Shown: positions 23,162 to 31,917 of the stretch, in pieces
How positions within the stretch are numbered: the stretch's first letter is position 1
Layout: every line of letters starts with the position of its first letter
Source of the DNA: Streptosporangium nondiastaticum
GTDB lineage: Bacteria; Actinomycetota; Actinomycetes; Streptomycetales; Streptomycetaceae
NCBI RefSeq assembly: GCF_003011965.1
Contig: NZ_PXWG01000054.1
Location: 1 to 41,152 of the forward strand
Direction of reading: 5' to 3'
DNA length: 41,152 nucleotides
Program-made: the position numbers and the translations under genes
The notes under the pieces: model-generated
What the model was told of the DNA's origin: nothing
The model's input: the letters and a program-made list of their open reading frames with translations, nothing else
Database searches by the model: none

Positions 23162-24634
23162 TCACCAGTTGAACGGGTTGAGTTTCTTGGCGACTTTCTT
23201 TGCGCCGCCGGCGAGACTCTTCCCCGCGTTCACCGCCGCATGCCCCAGCTTTTTCGCGCCGCTCTTGATTTCGGGCCAGTGCTGGGCGACCTTGAGGCCC
23301 CCGTAGACGGCGCCGGTCACGACCGCCGCCCCGATGGTCACCGGATTGGGTGCGACGAGGGCTGCGGTCATGGAGCCGTCGAAGAGCGTCTGAGCTACGT
23401 CGGCCGAATACCCTACCTTGTTTTTCTTGAAGGCGTTCCAGGGCCGGCCCTGAGAGGCCACGTTGGTGACGTCATACACCGTCGAGGCGGCTGATGTGCC
23501 TATGTTGAGGGACCGGAAAGCGCCGGCGGTCTTGGCGGCCGCGGCGATCCCTCCGAGCCTCGGGTGAGCCATTCCGGCTTCCCGCTGGAGGGCGGTGACA
23601 CCCCTGCTGACCCGTCTCAGATCCACCTGTCCGGCGCGTTGCACGAGCTGGCCGGAGTGAGTACGCCCGCCGAAAACCTTCGCCGCTTCGTCTGATCCGA
23701 CGAACAAGTCGATCATCCGGTTGGGCGTGATCCCACGCAGCATCGCCGACCTGGGTGCCCAGTTCATGAATGCTTGCCGGCGGAACCAGTCCCAGCCCCA
23801 AGCCCATCGGTCGCCGAGAAATCCACCCGTACCCGGGATCCCGGCCAGCTGCTGATATCGCTGGCTCCCCGAGAGCAGACCTGCCACCTTCCCCGGAAGT
23901 CAGGCGCCGGGTGCTGAGAGCGACCGGATGGGAAAGCGGAAATCGGCAACTTTCTGAGTTCCCCAGCCCAGACCTCGGACAAAGATATTGCTATGTGCCA
24001 GCCATTGTGTGGCCTTGGCGCCCAGGGCATTCCGGATCCGGGTCACCCTGACCGACTCGTCGAACGCCTTCTTCAGGTAGTTTCCGCCGAGGGTGAGGGT
24101 GAGCGCACCGCCCTGGACGAACGCGACGGATCCGGCGTCGAGGATGCTGCGTGCGTCGCTCACGTCGGCAAGGAGGGTGGTCCAGTTCTTCGGGTCTCCC
24201 CCGACGACCTTGGACACGGACTTGCCTTCCAGGCGCTTCACCCAATCGTCCAGCGATTCATTCGGTTTGCGGTGGAAGTAATAGCTCTCGGCCACCCATT
24301 TCGAAGAAGCCACCGCGTTGGAGAGCAGGAGAACGATGGGATGCTGAGCGAGGCCGGGTTGGGCCTGCAGCTCCTCGGGAGTGAAACCTGCCCACTTCAG
24401 CCCTGCCTGAGGGTCGCCGTTCTCCAGCCTGAGGACCGTCGCCCGGCGGCGGAGGTCCGGGGCGGTGTCGGACGTCCAGGTCCGCATCGGCTTCAGCGGA
24501 GCCAGCCTCTCGCTGACACCGAGCGCCGACGCCCTGCGGAAGGCTTCGTCCAGGCCGTTGGACAGGCTCCCGCCGCGCTTCCCCGCCAGCAGGTCGGCCA
24601 ACTGGTCGAGATGTTCTGGATTGGCGTTTTGCAT
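23162..24634 (-). pseudogene. Second copy of the T7SS putative substrate gene, interrupted by in-frame TGA
   Basis: This reading frame of 490 codons is cut by one TGA at codon 245 (23900-23902). Both halves stay in the same frame and both match the 479-residue protein at 17268: NPEHLDQLA, TAPDLRRRA and GLKWAGF in the first half; GRTHSGQL, VAPNPVTIGAAVVTGAVYGG and the tail AKKLNPFNW in the second. At the break, SAPG-A-stop-LPGK aligns with SAPG-T-W-LPGQ (Trp239), so TGG has become TGA. It may be a pseudogene, a sequencing error, or read through as Trp; TGA followed by C is a weak stop. The region is visibly less G/C-rich than its neighbours. Annotated literally it is two ORFs, 23900-24634 and 23162-23887. 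Confidence 0.8.
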
Positions 24635-24667
24635 TCACTTCCCCAGGGCACTTCGGCGCTGTTTCGG

Positions 24668-25720
24668 TCAGCGGTTGACGGCCTGGATTTCCTGGACGGT
24701 GACCGCGGTGGTCTTGCCGTAGGTGCCGGTGGGCAGGTTGCCGCCTTCGCCGGTCGAGCTCTTCCAGGAGATCTTCCAGGTGACGGTGGCCTTCAGCGGG
24801 TACGTGCCGGACTTCGTGCTCGCGCGGAGGTAGGTGAGGCCGCAGGGCGGGCTGTCGTTCTTCTTCGCGTCCGAGTACGGCGAGCCGATGCTGCCGTCGG
24901 GGTTGATGGGGCACTCGCCCGAGGCGGGGTGGAGGTTCGCTTCGCCGGTGCCGGGCTCGAGTTTCAGGGAGACCGGGGTTGCCGTGGTGGTCGCCGACAG
25001 GTTGGTGTGGGGCAGGGAGGCGGTCACGGAGACCGGCTTGAAACGGGCCTTGTCGGCCCAGATCCAGGTGGAGAGGTTGACGGTCTGCTTGCCGTCCGGG
25101 CTCATGGAGAAGTCCGTGGACGGGATGGGCAGCTCGTCGTAGGCGTATTCGGCGAGGATCTTCGGCGAGACGGCGAGCGGTATGTCGGGAGTCGTGTTGT
25201 CGTCCACCCAGAAGGGGAGCTTGTCGCAGGACATCGCTTCCGGGTCGTCCTTGCGGGCAGGATTGACGACGGGGCCCCAGAACATGCCTTTGCCCTGCTT
25301 GGCCATGTTGTAGTCGTCGTACTTGTCCGTCTGGTAGATCACCTTGTAGAGGCCGGCGAATATCTGCCCGAAGCCCCCCATGCCGAGGATGGGCTTGTCC
25401 TTCTCCAGCGTCTCGATTCTCTCCTTGAGGTCCTTGGGAGAGATGACGGGCTCGTACCAGCAGGCAGGCGGCGTCCAGTTGGAGTTCTGGGGTGTGAGCG
25501 CCTTGGTCTTCGATCCTTCGGAACCGCCGTTGACCGTGGTCTGCACCCCCGAGACCTGGGCGCCGGCGGAAATCTTCCCGTCTCCGGCACCACCGCTCGC
25601 AGAGCCGCGTGACCCGCCCGGGCCGGTCTTGGCTGAGGCCATGGGCGTGAGCGCACAGGAGAGTGCAGCGGTGACGACCGCCGTCGTGATGATTCGTCCG
25701 GTTCGTTTTACGGCTGGCAT
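24668..25720 (-). CDS. Secreted hypothetical protein
   Basis: This 350-residue protein has a signal peptide (MPAVKRTGRIITTAVVTAAL, then SCALTPMASA) and probable cleavage after ASA. The mature part starts with a glycine/serine-rich stretch and then NWTPPACWYEP. It has four further cysteines in pairs (SCDKLP, GECPIN, SPPCGL) that could form disulfides, and a beta-rich C-terminal part (YPLKATVTWKISWKS). The start at 25720 has GGGGGTCGG upstream; the open frame continues 14 codons further without support. It overlaps the upstream lipoprotein gene by 13 bases. It is divergent from the Tad operon, so a surface role with the pilus is possible, though unproven. Confidence 0.8.
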   Translation of the reverse strand: MPAVKRTGRIITTAVVTAALSCALTPMASAKTGPGGSRGSASGGAGDGKISAGAQVSGVQTTVNGGSEGSKTKALTPQNSNWTPPACWYEPVISPKDLKERIETLEKDKPILGMGGFGQIFAGLYKVIYQTDKYDDYNMAKQGKGMFWGPVVNPARKDDPEAMSCDKLPFWVDDNTTPDIPLAVSPKILAEYAYDELPIPSTDFSMSPDGKQTVNLSTWIWADKARFKPVSVTASLPHTNLSATTTATPVSLKLEPGTGEANLHPASGECPINPDGSIGSPYSDAKKNDSPPCGLTYLRASTKSGTYPLKATVTWKISWKSSTGEGGNLPTGTYGKTTAVTVQEIQAVNR

Positions 25721-26391
25721 GAATCCGACCCCCGCCAGGAAAGCATTTCTGTGGTCTGCCACACGCCCTTGTCGCTCTTGACGAGCCGCGTGTTGTAGAG
25801 GACGTAGCTGTCCTTGGACGGCTCGTCCCGGTCCACCTTGCCCGTCTTGCGGTTCTTGTTGAACGCTTTGCTCTCGTCGCCGCAGTAAGTGAGTGTGGCC
25901 TTTTTGTCGCCGTCGAGCTTCACATGCCGGTTGTAGTAGCGGGTCGTGCCGGTGAGGGTGAGGTCGGCATCCAGGAACTTCTTCACCCAGTCCACGGCCC
26001 CGGCCAATGCGCTTCCGGTGTTGTAGAAGGACAGCGCGGTGGAACGAGGGTCGCCACGGAGAATGGCGTCGTCCTCGGAGATGATGTTTCGTTCGTTGTC
26101 CGCGAGCACGGCATCCTGGCGTGCGTCGCCGGTGGAACGCGGCTCGAAGACGTGCTTCACGTCATCCGGCAAAGTGATCTTGGGTCGTTCCACCCCGTCC
26201 CCGCCCGGACCACCGCTCGGTGAGGGCGAAGCCGGGTCGGCGGAGGCGGATGCCGAGCCTTCCGCGCCGTCGATCTTGCCGTCGTCCGCCCGCTTCGCTC
26301 CGCCGCCGCACGCCGTCAGGGCGAGTGCGGCCGTCGCTGTGACAAAGGCAATACCGGCCCGGCTTCGTACGTGGATAGTCAACTTCCCCAT
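25708..26391 (-). CDS. Lipoprotein
   Basis: This 227-residue protein has a signal peptide with lipobox LTAC (ATAALALTACGGG), a Ser/Pro/Gly linker (SASADPASPSPSGG) and a compact C-terminal domain (LSFYNTGSALAGAVDWVKKF, VKLDGDKKATLTYCGD) that resembles the small secreted 'lipoprotein, substrate-like' domains found beside Tad genes. The exact start is unsure: ATG 26391 has GGGAG directly adjacent, and a TTG three codons in has a better-spaced site. It forms an operon with the secreted protein downstream and is divergent from the cpaB-like gene. Confidence 0.78.
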   Translation of the reverse strand: MGKLTIHVRSRAGIAFVTATAALALTACGGGAKRADDGKIDGAEGSASASADPASPSPSGGPGGDGVERPKITLPDDVKHVFEPRSTGDARQDAVLADNERNIISEDDAILRGDPRSTALSFYNTGSALAGAVDWVKKFLDADLTLTGTTRYYNRHVKLDGDKKATLTYCGDESKAFNKNRKTGKVDRDEPSKDSYVLYNTRLVKSDKGVWQTTEMLSWRGSDSCQP

Positions 26392-26670
26392 CTCCCAGGG
26401 CGTTCCGGTCCATTCGGCGTGCTTACGTGATGATGGCATGGATGTACATGGCGCAAGACGACAGCTGCGTGCCTGCAGTTCCCGGTGGGAGTTGCCGGGG
26501 TGGTGCGGCGGACGGGGCTGGTGCGCGTTGAGGTGGATATGGGTGGCTGATAACGTGCCGTGTCAACTGACGCCCCGTCGACCATGAGGAAGCGCCTGTC
26601 CGGGGTGCGCCGGTCCGGGCGGGGTGAGGGTGGATCAAGAGCATTAATCCGGACAAACGTTGCGGGGGCG
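26392..26670. promoter_or_regulatory. Divergent promoter region lipoprotein / Tad operon
   Basis: This is about 280 bases between divergent genes. The stretch GGATCAAGAGCATTAATCCG (about 26632-26651) is A/T-rich for this genome and likely contains the Tad operon promoter. An upstream in-frame GTG at 26560 would extend cpaB, but this would include a TTA codon and non-coding-like sequence, so I treat it as untranslated. Confidence 0.45.
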
Positions 26671-27432
26671 ATGGGCGTGAAGGTCCAGGAGCGTGCGGCT
26701 GCGGGTCTCAAGGGAGCCGGTGCCGCGGCGGGGGAGAGGCTTCCCTCCGCGCCGCGTGAGCGCAAACCCGCTCTGGCCGCGCTCGCCGTGCTGCTGATTC
26801 TCGTGGGCGCGCTCGGCGCCACCGTGCTGGTCATGCGCGCCGGTGAACGCATTGAGGTCGTGAAGGTCAAGCAGCGGGTGACCGCGGGTAAGAAGATCTC
26901 CGATTCCCGGGACGTCATCGAGCCCGTCATGGTGGCCGAGGATCCGTCCATCAAGTACGTGCGCTGGAGCGACCGGGGGCTGCTCGCCAAGTACCACGCC
27001 GTCTCGGACATCGTCCCGGGCAGCCTTCTCGTGGGCTCGATGCTGACCGGTAAGGAAGGCCTTGCCGAAGGGAAGGTCGTCGTCGGGCTTTCCCTCAAGG
27101 AAGGGCAGTATCCGCAGGGGCTCGCGGAGGGCGATACGGTCTCCGTTTACCACGTCGGTTCCGACGCCCAGAAGGGTTCGGGCGACAAGTCTTCCGGATC
27201 CGGGAATTCCGGCGACAGGAACAACGGAACCCCCAATACCGCGACCGGCAGCGGAAATCTGCTGGCCCGTTCCGCCAAGGTCCAGTCCGTTCCCTCCGGG
27301 AACAAGGACGGTTTCGGCGGTGGCGGTCTGCCCGTGACCGTCGTGGTCACCGAGGCGGAGAGCGCCGCGCTGACGCAGGCCGCGGCAGCCGGACAGGTCG
27401 CCGTCGTCAAGGTGCCTGCGAGCGCGGGCTGA
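26671..27432 (+). CDS. cpaB: CpaB/RcpC-like SAF-domain protein (Tad pilus)
   Basis: This 253-residue membrane protein has a cytoplasmic basic N terminus, one transmembrane helix (ALAALAVLLILVGALGATVL, residues about 33-52) and an extracellular SAF domain (VKVKQRVTAGKKISDSRDV, then DIVPGSLLVGSML), followed by a second domain split by a Gly/Ser/Asn-rich insert of about 35 residues (SGDKSSGSGNSGDRNNG). CpaB proteins support Flp pilus assembly at the cell surface. The ATG at 26671 is close to GGGGGCG; a GTG two codons later has better spacing. It is the first gene of the Tad operon. Confidence 0.8.
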   Translation: MGVKVQERAAAGLKGAGAAAGERLPSAPRERKPALAALAVLLILVGALGATVLVMRAGERIEVVKVKQRVTAGKKISDSRDVIEPVMVAEDPSIKYVRWSDRGLLAKYHAVSDIVPGSLLVGSMLTGKEGLAEGKVVVGLSLKEGQYPQGLAEGDTVSVYHVGSDAQKGSGDKSSGSGNSGDRNNGTPNTATGSGNLLARSAKVQSVPSGNKDGFGGGGLPVTVVVTEAESAALTQAAAAGQVAVVKVPASAG

Positions 27433-27492
27433 TGGCCCGGCAGGAATTGATGTCATCGATGGCCGCGGACACGGCGGAGACGTAGAAAACAC

Positions 27493-28416
27493 ATGGCCCT
27501 CATCGCCATAGCTGCCGACAAGGGGTCCCCCGGCGTCACCACGACGGCCGTCGCCCTGGCCGCGGTCTGGCCCCGGCGCGCCCTGCTCGCGGAGGCCGAC
27601 CCCGCCGGCGGCGACCTGGTCTACCGGTGCGCGGCCGCGCACGGCGGCCCGCTCGACCCCAATACCGGAATGCTGTCCCTCGCCGCTGCCGCGCGGCGGG
27701 GTCTCGTCGCCGAACAGCTCTGGGACCACGCCCAGCCGGTCTCCGGCGGGCTGGAGGTGCTCGTCGGGCTGGGCAACTCGGAGCAGTCGGTCGGCCTCAG
27801 CGGAGTGTGGCCCGTCCTGGGCAACGCCTTCGCCGGGCTCGCCCGCTCGCAGCAGGGTGCCGCCGACGTGATCGCCGACTGCGGGCGCATCGGCGTGGAC
27901 CCGGCGGTCGCCGGCCTCTTCGCCCCGGCCTCCCTCGTCCTGCTGGTGTCCCGCACGGAGCCCGAGCAGCTCGCCCGCGTGCGCGACCGCGCGGCTGCGC
28001 TCTCCAACCGGCTGCACGGCACCCAGCGCGGCACCGCGCACGTCGTCACGCCCCTCATCGGCGTGGTGCTCGTCACGGGCGCGCGGGACAGCGCGAAGAT
28101 CGCCGGGCAGGTGAACGACATGCTCGTCGCCTCCCAGTCGGTGGCGCGGGTCGTCGGCGTGGTCGCGCACGACCCCGCGGGTGCCGAGCAGCTCGCCGGC
28201 CGCCGCCGCGGCAGCGCGGGGAAGTCGCTGCTGGTGCGGTCGGTCCGCAAGCTGGCCGTCGACCTCCACCGGCAGTTCGGACCGGCGTGGGCAGCCGAAT
28301 TCGCCCCCGGAGCCGTACCCGGAGTCACTGGCGCCGCGCCCAGGACCGCCCCCGGAGCCGTACCAGGAGTCGCCCCCGGCTTCGCCACCCCCGACAGGCC
28401 GGGTGATCCGCGATGA
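27493..28416 (+). CDS. tadZ: TadZ/CpaE-like ParA-family ATPase
   Basis: This 307-residue ParA/MinD-like protein probably localises the Tad machine. The N-terminal P-loop reads ADKGSPGVTTTAVALA. The signature lysine (K10) is kept, but the second lysine of KGGxGKTT is valine, as in atypical TadZ proteins. The switch regions appear as LLAEADPAGGDL and VIADCGRIGVDP. A 40-residue Pro/Ala/Gly tail carries a repeat (PGAVPGV, twice). Its stop overlaps the tadA start (ATGA). Confidence 0.82.
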   Translation: MALIAIAADKGSPGVTTTAVALAAVWPRRALLAEADPAGGDLVYRCAAAHGGPLDPNTGMLSLAAAARRGLVAEQLWDHAQPVSGGLEVLVGLGNSEQSVGLSGVWPVLGNAFAGLARSQQGAADVIADCGRIGVDPAVAGLFAPASLVLLVSRTEPEQLARVRDRAAALSNRLHGTQRGTAHVVTPLIGVVLVTGARDSAKIAGQVNDMLVASQSVARVVGVVAHDPAGAEQLAGRRRGSAGKSLLVRSVRKLAVDLHRQFGPAWAAEFAPGAVPGVTGAAPRTAPGAVPGVAPGFATPDRPGDPR

Positions 28417-29720
28417 GCGTCGTCAACCACCACCTCGTCAAGCAGTTCCGGCAGGAAGCCGGCGACCGCATAGCCGAGCAGCGCCGCCTCGACCAGGCCT
28501 CGGGCCTGTCCCCGATGTCGGGCGAGGACGAGCGGCAGTACGCGCGGGCGGTCATCGCCCAGATCCTGGAGGAGCACGCGCGCGCCGAGATCGGCGCCGG
28601 CCGCACCCCGCTGGACGCGGTGACCGAGGAGCAGTACGCCAACGCCGTGCACGCCGCCCTCTTCGGCGTCGGCCGCCTGCAGCCCCTCCTGGACGACCCG
28701 GACGTCGAGAACATCGACATCAACGGCTGCGACCAGGTCTTCATCGGCTACGCCGACGGAAGGGAGCTGCGCGGGGAGCCCGTCGCCGAGAGCGACGAGG
28801 AGCTGATCGAGCTCATCCAGATCCTGGGCGCCTACTCGGGCCTGTCGTCGCGCCCCTTCGACTCGGCGAACCCCCAGCTCGACCTGAGGCTGCCGGACGG
28901 CTCCCGCCTCTCGGCCGTCATGGACGTCACCCGCAGGCCGGCGCTGTCGATCCGCCGCGCCCGCCTGGGCAAGGTGTTCCTGGCCGACCTCGTGGGCAAC
29001 GGCACCCTCACGCCGGAGCTCGGCGACTTCCTGACCTGCGCGGTCCGGGCCCGCAAGAACATCATGATCGCCGGGGCGACGAACGCGGGCAAGACGACCC
29101 TGCTGCGCGCCCTCGCCAACGAGATCCCCGCCCACGAGCGGCTGATCACCGTGGAGCGGGCGCTCGAACTCGGCCTGGACCAGTTCCCCGAACTGCACCC
29201 CAACGTGGTGGCGTTCGAGGAGCGGCTGCCCAACTCGGAGGGCCTCGGCTCCATCGCCATGGCGGAGCTCGTACGCCGGTCCCTGCGCATGAACCCCTCG
29301 CGCGTCATCGTCGGCGAGGTCCTCGGCGACGAGATCGTGACCATGCTCAACGCGATGTCGCAGGGCAACGACGGCTCGCTGTCCACCATCCACGCCAACA
29401 GCTCCGCCGAGGTCTTCAACCGCATCTCGACGTACGCGCTCCAGGCCGCCGAACGGCTGCCCATCGAGGCGAGCCAGATGCTGATCGCGGGCGCCGTCAA
29501 CTTCGTCGTCTTCGTCGAGCGCCGCAACCAGTACCAGAACGGGGGCCGGCTCAGCCGCATGGTCACCTCCGTGCGGGAGGTCAACGGCGTCGACGGCCGG
29601 GTGCTGTCGAGCGAGGTGTTCGCCGAGGGCCCGGACGGCAGGGTGCTGCCGCACGCGCCCATCGCGTGTCTCGACGATCTGGTCGCCCAGGGGTACCGGC
29701 CGACCGGGCACTGGAGGTAG
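28413..29720 (+). CDS. tadA: TadA/CpaF secretion ATPase
   Basis: This 435-residue type II/IV secretion ATPase powers Flp pilus assembly. Motifs are DDPDVENIDINGCDQVF in the N-terminal domain, Walker A GATNAGKTT (about 220-228), the Asp box TVERALELGLDQFPELHPN, Walker B MNPSRVIVGEVLGDE, and the His box GSLSTIHANSSAEVFNRI. Size and motif order are canonical. The start ATG overlaps the tadZ stop, with tadB four bases downstream. Confidence 0.95.
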   Translation: MSVVNHHLVKQFRQEAGDRIAEQRRLDQASGLSPMSGEDERQYARAVIAQILEEHARAEIGAGRTPLDAVTEEQYANAVHAALFGVGRLQPLLDDPDVENIDINGCDQVFIGYADGRELRGEPVAESDEELIELIQILGAYSGLSSRPFDSANPQLDLRLPDGSRLSAVMDVTRRPALSIRRARLGKVFLADLVGNGTLTPELGDFLTCAVRARKNIMIAGATNAGKTTLLRALANEIPAHERLITVERALELGLDQFPELHPNVVAFEERLPNSEGLGSIAMAELVRRSLRMNPSRVIVGEVLGDEIVTMLNAMSQGNDGSLSTIHANSSAEVFNRISTYALQAAERLPIEASQMLIAGAVNFVVFVERRNQYQNGGRLSRMVTSVREVNGVDGRVLSSEVFAEGPDGRVLPHAPIACLDDLVAQGYRPTGHWR

Positions 29721-29724
29721 TGGC

Positions 29725-30687
29725 ATGGGCTTCTTCCCGAGCGGCCTCTCCGCGACCGGCGCGGGCGGCTTCTTCTCCCTCCCCGTGCTGTACGCGCTGC
29801 TCTGCGGCGTCGTGGCGGGCGGCGGCCTCGCGCTGCTGATCGTCGCGGTGCGCGGGCTGCCCGCGAAGCCCGCCCACGAGAAGGCGAAGGGCAGGGACCG
29901 GCTCGCCGAGCTGGCCCGGTTCGCCGGCCGGCGCGGCACGCTGGCGGCCGGCGTCGGCCTGGCCGTGCTGCTCCTGACCCGGTGGCTGGTGGCGGGCATC
30001 GCCGCCGGCCTGCTCGTCTTCGTCTGGGACCGGCTCTTCGGCGGCGCCGCCGAAGAGCGGGCGGGCATGCGGCGGATCGAGGCGCTCGCGGCCTGGACCG
30101 AGTCGCTGCGCGACACCATCGCGGGCGCGGTCGGCCTGGAACAGGCCATTCCCGCGTCCGCCCGCGGCGCGGCCCCGGCGCTCCGCCCCCACCTGGACGC
30201 CCTGGTGGACAGGCTGCGCGCCCGTACGCCGCTGCCCGACGCGCTCCAGACGCTCGCCGACGAGATCGACGACGCGTCGGCCGACATCGTCGTCGCCGCG
30301 CTCATCCTCAACGCGCGGCTGCGCGGCCCCGGCCTGCGCGAAGTGCTCGGCGCCCTCGCCAAGTCCGCCCGCGAGGAGGTGGACATGCGCCGGCGCGTCA
30401 TGGCCCAGCGGGCGTCGACCCGGCGCAGCGTGCAGATCGTCGTCGGGGTCTCGGTGGCCTTCGTGCTCGGCCTGTCCGTCTTCAACCGGGAGTTCGTCTC
30501 CCCGTACGGTTCGCCGCTCGGCCAGCTCGTACTGGCCTGCGTGTGCGGCCTGTTCGGCCTCGGCTTCTGGTGGCTGCGGAAGCTGTCGCGGATCGAGACG
30601 CCCGACCGCTTCCTCGTCCGCGACGAGCCGGCGGTGCAGTTCGTGAGGCCGCGCACGGCCCAGGAGGAGGTGGGACCGCGTGGGTGA
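29725..30687 (+). CDS. tadB: TadB-like inner membrane pilus protein
   Basis: This 320-residue T2SSF-domain membrane protein has hydrophobic segments near residues 10-45, 75-100 and two in the last 70 residues (VSVAFVLGLSVF and LGQLVLACVCGLFGLGFWWL). The central cytoplasmic helical part contains AWTESLRDTIAGAVGLEQAI, the hallmark of this family. It partners TadC to form the assembly platform for TadA. It overlaps tadC by eight bases. Confidence 0.92.
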   Translation: MGFFPSGLSATGAGGFFSLPVLYALLCGVVAGGGLALLIVAVRGLPAKPAHEKAKGRDRLAELARFAGRRGTLAAGVGLAVLLLTRWLVAGIAAGLLVFVWDRLFGGAAEERAGMRRIEALAAWTESLRDTIAGAVGLEQAIPASARGAAPALRPHLDALVDRLRARTPLPDALQTLADEIDDASADIVVAALILNARLRGPGLREVLGALAKSAREEVDMRRRVMAQRASTRRSVQIVVGVSVAFVLGLSVFNREFVSPYGSPLGQLVLACVCGLFGLGFWWLRKLSRIETPDRFLVRDEPAVQFVRPRTAQEEVGPRG

Positions 30688-31618
30688 CGCGCTTTCCATG
30701 CCCGTGCTCGTCGGGGCGGTCTTCGGCCTCGGCCTCTTCCTCCTGATCCGGGCCCTGGTGCCCGGCAAGCGCAGCGCCCTGTCGCAGGTGGCGCGGATCG
30801 ACGCGCTGCGGGCCCGGGGCGCGGCGGCCCTCGCCGCCGATCAGCCGCCGTCCGACGAGGAGGCCCGCCGGCTCGGGTCGCTGCGGGCGCGGGTGGGTCT
30901 CAGGGCGGCCGAGTTCTACCGGCAGCAGGGCTGGGAACAGCGCTCGCTCCGCGCCGATCTCGCCGTCCTCGACCGCAGCTGGGAGACGTTCCTGGCGACG
31001 AAGGTCCTGCTGGCGGCAGCCGGCCTGGTCTTCGGACCGTTCGTCTTCGTGGTGGTGTGGACGCTCGGCTTCGGCAGCGGGCCGGTGATCCCCGTCTGGC
31101 TGGCCCTGGTGTTCGCGGCGGTCTTCTTCATGCTGCCCGACCTGGAGGTCCGGCGGGACGCGGCCGGCAAGCGCCGCGACCTGCGCAGGGTGGTGGGCGC
31201 CTACCTGGACCTCGTCGCCATGAACCTCGCCGGGGGCCGCGGCCTGCCCGAGGCGCTGATGGCGGCCGCCGAGGTGAGCGACGGCTGGGCGATCCGGCGG
31301 GTGCGCAACGCCCTGGCCGACGCCCGCATCACCGGCATGAGCCAGTGGCAGGCCCTCGGGAACCTCGGCGAGGAGCTCGGGATCGACGAGCTCAAGGACC
31401 TCTCCGCTTCGCTCGCCCTGGTGGCCGACGACGGCGCGAAGGTCCGGGAGTCGCTCGGTTCCCGCGCAGAAACGATGCGGCACCGGGAGATGGCGGAGAT
31501 CGAGGGAAGCGCGGGCGAGAAGTCGCAGTCGATGCTCGTCGCCCAGCTGCTCCTCTGCGCCGGCTTCCTGGTCTTCCTGATCTTCCCGGCGGCGATGCGG
31601 GTCTTCCAGCAGGGATGA
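30680..31618 (+). CDS. tadC: TadC-like inner membrane pilus protein
   Basis: This 312-residue T2SSF-domain protein has an N-terminal membrane helix (LVGAVFGLGLFLLIRALVPG), a middle pair around 115-150, the cytoplasmic segment YLDLVAMNLAGGRGLPEALM, and a C-terminal helix (QLLLCAGFLVFLIFPAAM). Its start is GTG, with GGAGGTGGGACC just upstream inside tadB. It is followed after 38 bases by the pilin gene. Confidence 0.92.
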   Translation: MGDALSMPVLVGAVFGLGLFLLIRALVPGKRSALSQVARIDALRARGAAALAADQPPSDEEARRLGSLRARVGLRAAEFYRQQGWEQRSLRADLAVLDRSWETFLATKVLLAAAGLVFGPFVFVVVWTLGFGSGPVIPVWLALVFAAVFFMLPDLEVRRDAAGKRRDLRRVVGAYLDLVAMNLAGGRGLPEALMAAAEVSDGWAIRRVRNALADARITGMSQWQALGNLGEELGIDELKDLSASLALVADDGAKVRESLGSRAETMRHREMAEIEGSAGEKSQSMLVAQLLLCAGFLVFLIFPAAMRVFQQG

Positions 31619-31656
31619 CCCGCCGCAGCCCTTCTTCTTCTCCGAAAGGACACCCA

Positions 31657-31914
31657 GTGACATCCCGATTCCGTATCAGCCACCCGGCCGTGGACTTCCT
31701 CGTCGTCTTCCTGCAGGGCCGCGTGGCCAAGGCGCGCTCCGCCGAGACGGACCGCGGCGCGTCGGCGGTGGAGTGGGTGATCATCTCCGCGGTGGTCGTC
31801 GCCATCGTCGGTGTGGTCGCCGCGATCATCAGCAAGGCCCTCAAGGGCGGCGCGGACAAGGTCAGCCACTGCATCGAGGGCGCCGACGCCGACAAGACCT
31901 GCACGAGCAAGTGA
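31657..31914 (+). CDS. flp: Flp-type pilin
   Basis: This 85-residue prepilin-like protein has a 32-residue leader followed by GASAVEWVIISAVVVAIVGV. A Gly before Ala-x-x-x-Glu (Glu at +5) is the type IV prepilin peptidase arrangement and the following hydrophobic helix is the pilus core. The C terminus has two cysteines (SHCIEG, KTCTSK). GTG start with AAAGGA seven bases upstream. The leader is longer than in Gram-negative Flp proteins, as seen in actinobacteria. No prepilin peptidase gene is in the window. Confidence 0.88.
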   Translation: MTSRFRISHPAVDFLVVFLQGRVAKARSAETDRGASAVEWVIISAVVVAIVGVVAAIISKALKGGADKVSHCIEGADADKTCTSK

Positions 31915-31917
31915 CGC

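Noticed and set aside
23993..25612. 539-codon plus-strand open frame opposite the pseudogene and secreted protein
   Set aside because: The minus strand carries a signal peptide and homology to a paralogue; the plus frame is compositional.
26560..26670. Longer N terminus for the CpaB-like protein
   Set aside because: It would include a TTA codon and promoter-like A/T-rich sequence; the region fits an untranslated leader better.
27621..30656. 1011-codon minus-strand open frame across tadZ, tadA and tadB
   Set aside because: Antisense shadow; no motif and no ribosome site.
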